From contig CM059582.1 of the NCBI GenBank assembly GCA_030407085.1, positions 210,520,001 to 210,584,000 on the forward strand: a stretch of 64,000 nucleotides of DNA. Direction: 5' to 3'. Positions 12,001 to 20,300 of this stretch are shown piece after piece; position 1 is the stretch's first letter; each line of letters opens with the position of its first letter. A program made the position numbers and the translations under genes. This stretch comes from Trichopria drosophilae. Lineage: Eukaryota; Arthropoda; Insecta; Hymenoptera; Diapriidae. The notes under the pieces were generated by a model. That model did no database searches. It was not told where the DNA came from and was given only the letters and a program-made list of their open reading frames with translations.

Positions 12001-15000
12001 AAAAATTTCAAGAACTGATTGTTGTCAGAAAAAATAGCAACTTTTCACATTCTGCAAATCTGTCCTAAAATTGCCATTTGAAATTGTAAAATTTTCAAGA
12101 AAGTATTTCTCCGTGTGTTTTATATGCAGTCATCATCTTCAAACTTGTTTCTCGGATCATAGTCAATGATCAGAGTCGTCCATGCCATGGAGGTGTTCTT
12201 GGACATCTAGTAATGCCAACATATCCGTATCGTCGTCTACTATATCGGTAATAATTGCTTATACTACAATTGTACATTTGTACAATTGTCCGTACAGTTT
12301 AAGCAAAAGGTTGTACAATGCAAACCATTTTTTCGGCACTTACAAGTCTTATTTTTGCAGCCTGTTGCACACGTGCACTCTATAATGAGAACCACTTCCG
12401 CAGGATGGGACCTTTGCTCATCTTCCAGCCCCATTGTTCCGGATCTTTTGCTTGTCCTATTCAGATTTGCAATTCATCAGCTTCAGAAGCTCGTAATGTT
12501 TTAAGGTGTTTTTGACAACATTTTAATCCATAATCGAAAAATCTGAAACAAGTTTTTTAGTACAAGGTTTCACGAAAAAAAAATGCGTTTTTATTTATTG
12601 CTTTACGACTTGTAGAAGCTGTAATAATTAGGATAAAAAAAATGTTGAAATTTATCGTCAAATTAAAATGTGATAGCAATAAAAAAAATTACACGATATT
12701 CTACGTCACTTAAGCTGCATTTTCATGTAATTTTACACTCCTAACGATAAAAGTATGTAAGAAAAAAAATATTTCATCTTTTTCCAATTTTTCACGTTTG
12801 ATGGTTAATATCTCGTTGAAAAATGAATTTTTCAAAAACATCAAATACACCATTTTTGGTAGAGAATTTAAAGAGCTACTTTTTGCCATTAACAGTTTTT
12901 ACGTAGAGCATCACGTTTTTCAGCTAGAATCGAAAAAAAAATAAAAAATGAAGGATTTTTTTGACATTTTTGTTAATTGAACATTCAAAACCAAAAAACT
13001 TTTGGTTATTTTTTGAATTTTAAGAATTTATATACCGAAAAACACACTTTAGTGAAGGCGCCGTGCTATTTAATTTTTTTTCCACACTTTTTCTAATATG
13101 CCTGGACAAAAAAAAAATCTTCAGGAATCACCGTGATTTTTGAAACTGCTAAAAGTGAAATTTCGCATCATCCTTCACTGATTTTGTAACACTGATATTA
13201 TCATTAACCCCTTGACTACCAATGACGAAGATCTTTGTCATTTTGACTTTTCCCAGACTGTCAGAAAAAGACAAAATCTTTGTCATGATATAAAGTAGAC
13301 TAACAAATTCTGGAATTTACGTAAAATAAAACCAAATCCATTTCTAGACAGTTTAAGGTGTACTGAATATGATGGCGTTGTCCATTTTCATAATCGGTGT
13401 GTCAAAAAATATATATAAATACACAAATATGGCAGTTTTTACGATTTTTGCAAAATTTGACATATTCAATCAATTTATGCATAAAAAGTTTATAAAACCA
13501 CTTGAAATTTGTTACTCTGGGGGTTTCTGGGTCGCTGATTAAGAATTTGAGGTCAAATTTTGAAATTCAACATGGCGGATCCAATATGGCAGACACCTTT
13601 TTGAAAAGTCTAACTATTCTGCTTGAAACTTATTATTCGGGGGTTTCGGGGTCGCTGATTACGAATCTGAGGTCAGATTTTGACATTCAAAATGGCGGAT
13701 CCAATATGGCGGACACTTTTTATAAAAGTCTAACTATTCTGCTTGAAACTTGTTACTCGGCGGTTTTCGATGCTGATGGTTACAAATCTGATGATAATTT
13801 TGAAAATTTAAAATGACGGCTACAATATGGCGGATAAATTTTACAAAAATGGAACCATTTTGGTTTAAAACTTTTCAAAATCCAACTTCAAATTTGTAAT
13901 TAGCGGTCCCGAAAACCCCAGAGTAACAAATATCAAGTGAAATGGTTGGAATTTAGAAAATTTGTCCGCCATATTGAAACCGCCATTTTGAATGTTCAAA
14001 ATCTGACTTCAGAGTCGTAATCGGCGTCCCAAAATACCCATATTCACCAGGTTAAAGTAAAATATAACAAATTTGTTGTTTTTTTGACATTTTGAACTTT
14101 TTTTGTAAATTTCTTGTGGCAGTCAAGGGGTTAACACATTTTACAACTAGTTTTATGTTTACACAATAGGTTTTTGTGATGGTATTTTTGTGTCGATTGA
14201 TGAGAACATTAAAATTCTTTGAATAGAGTGTCAATTACTACTTTTCGAATGTATGTGCATCAAAAGTATAAAAGTTTGGAAATCGTATTCATCATTTTGG
14301 ACTTTTAATGAGTTCCATTTGCATTTCTACGCATTTGACAAATAAGTTTGTTGCGTAGGTGCCGGTGGATCTATGGCTGTGACAAGAATTCAACCAGGTG
14401 GGGGAAAAGGAGATGCTCCAGGAGTTGGTGTTAGAGTATTTGCGAATGAACATGGTATTGCGCCAGGAAGCTTCATTCCGTACTGCAGTATGGCACATGC
14501 CCAATTAAGTTTTCATGGTCATCGAGATGCAGTTAAAATGTTTGTCGCCGTTCCAGGTAACAATGAATTTCCATATTATTATTTACATTCAAATTTAATA
14601 TGTTTTGTTACTTCATGAAGAATTTTGTTACAAATGAATATTTGCAGGTCACGGAGGACAAAGTGCTGTGTCCGAAAGTACTCCAGCAATGTTAGTTTTG
14701 TCCGGTGGCGAGGGTTATATAGATTTTCGAGTTGGTAAGGAATCTGCATGTTACGTCGATCATAATACTAATATTCTGATAAGTTTGTATTAAATATAGA
14801 AAAGTATAACTAAACTAATTTCGAAAGACCTATTTTCATACATAAAGAATAATAATGTTGAGAAGAAAAATCAATTTGTATAATGTAATACTAAGTCATA
14901 GGCGAAGTCGCTCAATTCGTCATCGGATAATTTCTGCAACGTGCTTGTAATTTCAGCAGAAGAACCCGAGGACGAGAGTGACGTGGCGACACATCTGATT

Positions 15001-15629
15001 GTGTGGCAGTTGGTCAGGTAGGCCCCCAGAGAGTAACAGGACGCATAATACATGTTGCTTCAGTCTCTAGATCTAATAATGTGTCTAAGGTCTTACGAAG
15101 CAATATATAAATTGTTGCGTTAAGGAAATTCGAAGCTCTCTTATCTAACGAACAAAAAAGTTAATTAATGTATTCAATTTTATAAGAATTTGTATCAGAT
15201 TGCTCGAATTTCCTGAAAAAAGTTCGTGTTTACTAACATTTTGCACAAACTGTACATATGTACATTAATGTGAATAATCATTCCATAAATTGAGTAACTT
15301 GCAATAATAAAATGCACTTGATTCTTTTGAATGCGATCGTCTTTGGAGTTGGTCTTTTAATCTGTTCTAATATTTTCTTGTATTTTTTTTTTCTTCACTC
15401 TCTGGGGGTTCAGTCGGAGAAGGAAATTGCTGGTAGAAATCATTGCTAGTATCCTTTTTTACGCATTAATTTGACAGTATCGTTTAAACTCTTAGGTGAC
15501 GGAGAAGAAATCGAAGAAAGTATCGATCGTTCGAATACATCAGGTACGTCCAATTCGGAAGAACAGGGTGAACAGAGTCACCTGATAGTGTGGCAAGTGC
15601 AATGTCCGATGCTGGTGTCCAGCGCCTAG
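28..15629 (+). CDS. syd: JNK-interacting protein 3/4 (Sunday driver) scaffold, 5'-partial, nine exons
   Basis: This is a JIP3/JIP4-type cytoplasmic scaffold that links kinesin-1/dynein cargo transport to JNK signalling; the gene starts upstream of the window. Exons read: 28-84, 163-501, 7631-7832, 8504-9312, 9445-9664, 9765-10050, 14359-14556, 14648-14734 and 15496-15629. Every junction is GT..AG and all phases agree, giving 776 codons plus TAG. The first two exons encode coiled-coil heptads followed by the RH2 region ([20 protein letters not shown]). Next come [18 protein letters not shown] and [10 protein letters not shown], an acidic variable linker (about 8880-9200), then the WD40-like propeller ([63 protein letters not shown]-like [14 protein letters not shown]). 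The C-terminus has the family motif SHLIVWQV. The RH1 domain is off the window. A linker such as the FFSRLFS region of vertebrate homologues is absent between exons 2 and 3. Identification is by family recognition. Confidence 0.95.
1491..2313. mobile_element. TA-flanked MITE, pogo/Tigger-like ends (823 bp)
   Basis: The element begins CAGTAGAACCCCCTTATTTC and ends with the inverted copy (AAATAAGAGGGGTTCTACTG), flanked by TA on both sides (1489-1490, 2314-2315). No transposase reading frame is seen. TIR sequence and the TA target suggest a non-autonomous Tc1/mariner-superfamily (pogo/Tigger-like) element; the family name is inference. Confidence 0.75.
2468..2674. mobile_element. TA-flanked MITE (207 bp)
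   Basis: The left end CAGTAGGATCTCTCTTATTC pairs with the right end GAATAAGAGAGGTCCTAATG, with TA at each border. TIR structure matches the elements at 1491, 5630, 15970 and 53212, including repeated TTATTCTAA blocks just inside the ends. Non-coding. Confidence 0.75.
3239..3530. repeat. Inverted pair of GGCGGATCC-type dispersed repeats
   Basis: The left arm reads AAAATGGCGGATCCAAGACG and GCGGACCGAAAAGCG. The right arm carries the complement (CTTTTCGGTCCGCCATCTTG then GATCCGCCATTTTG), so the segment folds back on itself, with a further copy in the middle (about 3381). A short perfect hairpin TGTCACTC-AG-GAGTGACA follows at 3597-3614. The sequence GAACCCTTTGAGGC at 3213 resembles the end of a TTAA-type element. 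The open frame across this region is a by-product of the repeat. Confidence 0.65.
4416..5397. mobile_element. Probable TTAA-type (piggyBac-like) non-autonomous element
   Basis: The right border is GGTCCTTAATGGG followed by TTAA (5398-5401). The left border near 4416 reads CAATCCATTAAAGTCC, an imperfect inverse of it whose TTAA is not intact. A GGCGGATCC repeat lies inside in reverse orientation (4741-4775). No transposase frame is seen. The left boundary is uncertain. Confidence 0.45.
5630..5886. mobile_element. TA-flanked MITE (257 bp)
   Basis: Ends CAGTAGAGTCCCGGTATA and TATCGGGACCACTG are inverted and lie between TA dinucleotides (5628-5629, 5887-5888). Same class as the element at 1491. 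The interior is GC-richer than its surroundings (5700-5820) but shows no credible coding sequence. Confidence 0.75.
7921..8385 (+). repeat. Possible tRNA-derived SINE fragment split by the palindrome
   Basis: Immediately left of the palindrome is TAAGTGGTTGACATGCCC, similar to an A-box/D-arm of Ser/Leu-type tRNA. Immediately right is GGTTACGAGTTCGAATCC, similar to a B-box/T-arm. Removing 7967-8348 rejoins them at a tRNA-like spacing. The acceptor stem cannot be closed, so this is a decayed tRNA-like sequence at best. Confidence 0.3.
7967..8348. mobile_element. 382-bp near-perfect palindrome (foldback MITE) in syd intron 3
   Basis: From CCCAGACAACCAG at 7967 to GGCTGTCTGGG at 8348 the two halves are inverted copies of about 170 bp each, with a short loop around 8145-8185. 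Matching blocks include ATTGCCGCATATAAGGGAAA against its complement, GCGGCGGATATGTCGGCAG against its complement, and ACTAGTCTGCGGCGATTCTG against its complement. It lies inside the 7833-8503 intron, so the syd pre-mRNA should contain a very long hairpin. No transposase is encoded. Confidence 0.85.
10302..10457. repeat. Foldback repeat (about 156 bp)
   Basis: ATTCGCCATGCTAAGTTCC on the left is mirrored by AACTTAACATGGCGAAT on the right, and CACTTACAGTACACAA by TTGTGTACTGTATGTG nearer the centre. The loop is about 14 nt. Non-coding, in syd intron 6. Confidence 0.7.
11862..12117. mobile_element. MITE with CGGAGAAA ends
   Basis: The left end CTGGACGGAGAAAAATTTTC and the right end AAGTATTTCTCCGTGTG are inverted. 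Further inverted blocks inside (GGAAATTTTACC / GTAAAATTTTC; AATTTTGGGACAGA / TCTGTCCTAAAATT) show the whole segment is an imperfect foldback. No coding capacity. Confidence 0.6.
12264..12445 (-). pseudogene. Relic of a TE-associated Cys-rich (TSO1/CXC-like) protein tail
   Basis: On the minus strand, 12445 downward reads [12 protein letters not shown]. After a frame change it reads [20 protein letters not shown] then GLHCTTFC and LNCTDNC, ending at a stop at 12264-12266. The WGW motif followed by CxC, GC, CxCRK, GLxC, CxxC is the arrangement seen at the C-terminus of many uncharacterised arthropod proteins that appear to be mobile-element derived. The frameshift between the two parts and a stop upstream (about 12465) show it is dead here. 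The link to a transposon family is recalled knowledge, not searched. Confidence 0.55.
13208..14130. mobile_element. piggyBac-type MITE flanked by TTAA, carrying 120-bp repeats (923 bp)
   Basis: TTAA at 13204-13207 and 14131-14134 flank inverted ends CCCCTTGACTACCA and TGGCAGTCAAGGGG. This is the target and terminal pattern of piggyBac-superfamily elements. Inside are three direct 120-bp units starting at 13501, 13621 and 13741, each with the ATGGCGGATCCAATATGG-type core, then an inverted copy (13860-14080). No transposase is present. It lies in syd intron 6. Confidence 0.8.
13501..13860 (+). repeat. Tandem array of a 120-bp unit (three copies)
   Basis: Units start CTTGAAA(T/C)TT(G/A)T at 13501, 13621 and 13741, exactly 120 bp apart. 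Each contains a GGGTCGCTGATTA-like block, a GAGGTCA(A/G)ATTTTGA block and the GGCGGATCCAATATGG core; the third copy is more diverged. Because 120 is divisible by three, the array stays open as a 40-residue protein repeat, which I regard as incidental. Confidence 0.85.
14957..15021 (+). CDS. syd: Alternative terminal exon of syd ([10 protein letters not shown] end)
   Basis: After acceptor TTTCAG at 14951-14956 this exon continues exon 8 (14648-14734, ending after the first base of a codon) in phase. It encodes [21 protein letters not shown] and stops at TAG 15019-15021. It parallels the downstream terminal exon 15496-15629, which also carries an acidic stretch and then SHLIVWQ, so the two look like duplicated last exons. 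A usable donor (AG|GTAGGC) lies at 15018. Splicing from it into 15496 would give AGG then TGA, so the protein end is the same with either form. An AATAAA at 15306 could end transcripts that use this exon. Confidence 0.75.
15306..15311 (+). terminator. AATAAA, candidate polyadenylation signal for the early syd terminal exon
   Basis: A canonical AATAAA 285 bp after the stop of the alternative exon at 14957-15021. It would allow transcripts ending there to be cleaved before the downstream terminal exon. Signal only; use is inferred. Confidence 0.4.
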
Positions 15630-15969
15630 TCTGTTTGAAAAACAACGAGGAGTTCCTTTCGACGGTGCCTGGCCCAGCTTCGTGTCGACTCGACCAGCTC
15701 GATACGAAGCATGGACTCCCGTGCAGTACATTTCGTTGGTTATCGATGAAATTCTAAAATTTGTTTTTCACAGACTTTGTTGTCGAATTTCATCGATAAC
15801 TTGTTTTTACAAATTTGACTTTTACCAAGATAATACTAAAAGAAGTGTCGATACTGGTGTTATCATTGCCAATTTTGTAACGGAACATGTAGGATTGAAT
15901 TTTAATAAGTGTAATTTTGTGTAACGGTTATGGTAGACGACCGTTTTGCTCGCAATTAGATACTTTGTA

Positions 15970-16177
15970 CAGTAGAACCTCCGTTATCGAATATTCCAGA
16001 CGCCTCCGTTAACGAATAATTTCCCCTCAGTCTCCCCACTCTAGACACCACGTTGTAGATGGCCGACATGGAGTATCGATACGGTGGGGGGTCGATTTTT
16101 TCTCCTCAAATATTCGTTATCGGAAATTTAAATGCCCCGCGTTGTCCCGACCGTATTCGATAACGGAGGTTCTACTG
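15970..16177. mobile_element. TA-flanked MITE (208 bp), pogo/Tigger-like
   Basis: CAGTAGAACCTCCGTTATCG at the left and CGATAACGGAGGTTCTACTG at the right are perfect inverted repeats, with TA at each side (15968-15969, 16178-16179). Perfect ends suggest it is the youngest member of the family in this window. If syd uses the AATAAA at 16902 it would be part of its 3' UTR. Confidence 0.85.
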
Positions 16178-16901
16178 TAATGACTGAAGAACTGGCTGGG
16201 AAATTTTGTATGTGAATCAAATAGTTAAACAGTTGAGTGAAGTTTAACATTTAACGAAATTTAATAACCTAACCTAATATAAACAGGGATTAAAGGTTGC
16301 ATAATATGGCTCTAACATAATTAATTTAATCGTTTCATGATACTTGCATCAAATTTAGTATTTTTGACGTTTTTTTAGTAATCTAACGAATATTACCACA
16401 AATTTAGCAGAAAACTTACTCAAGTGATTAATTGTACATCACATACGCTTACAAGTCGTAAATAAGGTATTCCTCCCAGCGAAAACACAAGTCAAGAATT
16501 AGAGTGAAACGAATGGCCAGCTTCATTATTAGTCGTAAGTTACATTTTAACCAGTTTGTAACTAGAAAATTCATGTACCATTCGAATCGTATATCGATTC
16601 CCCCGATTATGTCAAAATCTCATCGCAGTGACACCATTTCGAAAAATATAGCAGATTATGTACATACGTTTCGCAAATAACAGTAATTTAGCTTGCGACT
16701 AGCTGTCGAGGGCCTTCCTTTTCGACCATCTTCAATCTTTTACCAAAGATAACGATCGAACATATAAATATTAACGAAATTGTTTATAATATAGATTCTC
16801 GGCACTAGGAAATGTAATGCGATGTGTAAACTCATCGAATCGCTTTTTATGTCGAGTATCAAGTTGTGTACCTGGCTCCCAATAGAGCTCGAGCGGTATG
16901 A

Positions 16902-16907
16902 AATAAA
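16902..16907 (+). terminator. AATAAA, candidate distal polyadenylation signal of syd
   Basis: Canonical hexamer about 1.27 kb after the main syd stop and about 170 bp before the upstream catalase ATG; another AATAAA follows at 16948. Assignment is inferred from position. Confidence 0.35.
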
Positions 16908-17078
16908 AGAGATTTACAACATGACTCCGCTTTATTTAATACCCCAGAATAAAATTTTTTTTTTTATACGAAGAAATAGTCGACAGTCTAATTGTCAGTT
17001 TTGAATTGACATATTATGTGGATTACTTACTTGTGAACTTTCTAATCGAAGCAAAATTCTGTATGTGGTGTAGCGAAG

Positions 17079-17324
17079 ATGTTGTCAAGGTCGACATGGG
17101 TGTCGTTTCGAACTGCTTTTTCTCCCTACCACTGGAAAAACTCGACGACCGGAGCCAATAAAAAGTTATGGGCGGATCGACATTTTATCGCCGAGTATTC
17201 CACTCTTAGGTTACATCGTCTTTTTAACAATCCTCAATCGCCATTATTGTTGCATCGCGCAACTAGTCGACTGTATTTTCCCGGCCGGTTCCCGCGTTAT
17301 TACTCCAATTGTGATAAATCAAAA
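17079..17324 (+). CDS. Cat: Putative mitochondrial targeting leader of catalase (82 codons)
   Basis: The frame of catalase exon 1 is open upstream of the conventional ATG (17325) back to an ATG at 17079 with A at -3; an in-frame TAA lies at 17043. The 82 residues include only three acidic residues (33, 39, 79) but fourteen Arg/Lys. They start [14 protein letters not shown], a pattern that can form a positively charged amphipathic helix, and end near RFPRYYS, similar to an MPP/Icp55-type R-x-(F/Y)-S cleavage site. The conventional ATG (AAAATGG) is also in good context, so both starts could be used. Targeting is inference. Confidence 0.5.
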
Positions 17325-20300
17325 ATGGACAGGGAACCAGCTTCCGATCAACTTAATAATTATAAAAAAAGTGTCAAGGTAAGTTTTTCAGTTTCTTTGT
17401 ACTTTTGGGCAAGGTTATGAAAAGTTTATGCATTCGCAGGGTTTTTGGTTTTATTTACATCCTAGAGTTTCTTGACCTCTACCAAACCTAACCTCAAAAA
17501 ACGCGACCTACATCCTTATCGCTAATATTTTGTTCGCTGTGTTTTACTTTTATACAAACAAATTTATAAATTGTGTGATTCATAATGAATTTAAAAAGTG
17601 CTCTTCATATTACGGATAAATAAACGTTTAAAAAATTCTAAGTATCCTCAGTCATCCCAAGCAAATATCTTACAAGAATTATTTAAATCAAAGCGGTTAA
17701 GAAGATTTTTATATTGTTGCTATGCAACGAAAATTACAATTAATCCTCGGTTTATTGTAAAAATATAAAATGGACCATAAAACAAACAAAAGTTAATTAT
17801 ATAACAATCACATAATATTTACATAATTAAAAACTAAGAAAATATAGATTTACTAAAGATTAAAATACATTTTTGATTCTTAGAATTTTTTTTTGTCGCG
17901 GCCGATTTTAAAAACAATAAAAAAATGAAACTAATAGAATTCTCTTCAGTTTCTTTTCAGTCCTTCATTTTTAGGATTAAAACACATTAAATTGTTTAAA
18001 TTATACACATAATTCTTTACATTCTGAATTTATTTTCATTAATAATGTTTTGGACTTTTTTGGATTTAAACTTATTAAAGATAATTTTTGCATTAAAAAC
18101 ATAATTTAACCCTTTTCATGCCAAACGGCCATAATTTTGTCATGTTTTTCAAGTGAATATTTATCCGTTTAATGATAAACAAAAAAATTTCAAAACCATA
18201 TTTTCTGACGTATTTTTGTCCGTACTTTTCAAATCTGCTATTAGATTGGTTCTATGACGTTTGATTTTTTCAAAATGGCGGCTAATTTACAAAAAATCGT
18301 GATTTTTAAAATTTTTTTATTTGTTTAACGTACTGGCTAATAATGTTCCCGTTGTCGGATCGGCACAAGTGTCTAGATCCTGTGGAATAATCATCATAAC
18401 TAAAATTTAAGCGACGCAGAATGTCAAAATTCAAAATGACTGATCCAATATGGCGGTTTTCACACGCATTTTTAATGGTTTTTCATTTTTTTGTATGTTT
18501 TTAGTTCCTGGCGCTTATTTTTTGAATAGTTTTGTTATATTTATCTCAGTCTGATACCGATGATGTTAGAAAATAGCAATACAAGATGATATGGAACTCA
18601 AAATGGCTGAAAATATTATATTTATATTAATAACAATACAATATGAAATGGAATTAACAATAATGGAAAATATTCCATTTTCTTTCATAATCGATATCAA
18701 ACTCAGATAAATGTAACAAAATTATTCAAAAAGTAAGGGTCAGGGACAAAAAACATACAAAAAAATCATTAAAAATGCGTGTAAAAGCCGCCATAGTGGA
18801 TCGGCCATTTTGAATTTCGACGGCCTGCATTATTCCACAGGATCCAAACGCTTGTACCGATCCGACAACGTGAACATTATTACCCAGTACGTTAAACAAA
18901 TAAAAAAATTTTAAAAATCACGTTTTTTTGTAAATTAGCCGCCATTCTGAAAAAATCAAACCTGATAGAACAAAACTAATAGCAGATTTGAAAAGTACGT
19001 CAGAAAATATGGTTTTGAAATTTTTTTGCTTATCATTACGCAGATTTTTTTTATTTTTATTTATATTTATATTTATTTTTATTTATATATTTTTTATTTC
19101 AATCACAAAATAATTGTGGCCTTTCGGCATGAAAAGGGTTTAACATTAAAAAACGTTAAATGAAATGATGTTTTAAATTTAATATATTGATTTCACAAAA
19201 TAACATATTTTCTTTATTACTTCATTGAAAATTTCAATATTTCTGAATGCTGTTTCTTAATCCTTGTAAAAGTATTAGAAAGTATAGAATCCCAGCAAAC
19301 GGAAAGGGATTGGAATTTTGAATTCCGTTGAATCTCTTTATTGAAGGTATTGGATGGAATTCACTGGAATAGAAAAGTTAAATTTGCAATTCCCACGAAT
19401 TCCAAGGAATCCCTGAGAATATTGATGTAAACATTATAAGTTAGGGAATTGAATGGAATTGCGCGGAATAAAAAATTACAATTTTAATTCCTGACAGTTC
19501 CAACGAATCCATATTATTTTAGGTTAGGTTAGGGAATTCAATGGAAATGCGCGGAATAAAAAGTTGCGTATCAGAATTCAACGAAATTCACGGAATTCAT
19601 ATGTCTCACGCGTGAATTCCTATAAAGGAATTGGACAATTGCCAATAACAGAATGTTCAATAAAAGAATAAAAGATAAAAGCCCTTAATCCCTTTTCGTT
19701 TACTGGGATACAGAGAATTTGAATGCTTCTTAATTCTTCCCTGAGCCAATGTAATTTTACAGTGGAAATGTAAAATTCTGACAAAAATCGAGGAATTTTA
19801 CAGTCCAATTGTAATATTACAGTGCCTTGTAAATATAGAACTGATTTTTTCCATTTTACAGTGCACATGTAAAATTACATCGATAATGAAGGAATGTTAC
19901 AATATCACTGTCAATTTACAACGATTTTCACTAGTTTTTTTATTTCCATTTTTTCACTGTAAAATTACATCGACTTTTTTTACAGTGCAGATAACACATG
20001 ATATTTCTCCGTATATTTGAAATGCATACGAAAATTTTCTGTGAATATCCGTAATATTCTCATAATATACTCAGAATATCATACCCTGCCGAAAAAATAC
20101 TATAGAACACGATTCAGAAAACATATAGAGCAACATACAAATTGTATTTATTAAGAAAAAAGTAACTAAATACGTGACTATTAACGTTATAGAAATGTTG
20201 AAGGCTTATATTTTTATTAAAAACTTCTGTCAAAACTTAAAAAAGTAAGAAATATTGCGAATCTCGCGTAAAAAGACCTCGTCTTAAATTTAACTTTGTA

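Larger units (their letters stand above)
10051..14358 (+). other. syd intron 6 (4.3 kb), repeat-rich
   Basis: Between exons 6 and 7. It contains a foldback (10302-10457), a GGCGGATTC repeat copy (about 11160-11340), inverted TTTAGTCCGTA/TACGGACTAAA blocks (11690-11812), a CGGAGAAA-ended MITE (11862-12117), a relic of a Cys-rich TE protein on the minus strand (12264-12445) and a TTAA-flanked MITE (13208-14130). No syd exon is seen inside it. Confidence 0.75.
15630..17078 (+). other. syd 3' UTR / syd-catalase intergenic DNA
   Basis: No coding sequence recognised. It contains a small inverted pair (GATGAAATTCTAAAATTTG at 15745 and its partner near 15785), the TA-flanked MITE at 15970-16177, and AATAAA signals at 16902 and 16948 in an AT-rich setting. 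The catalase promoter should lie toward the 3' side; no motif in it is convincing by eye. Confidence 0.6.
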
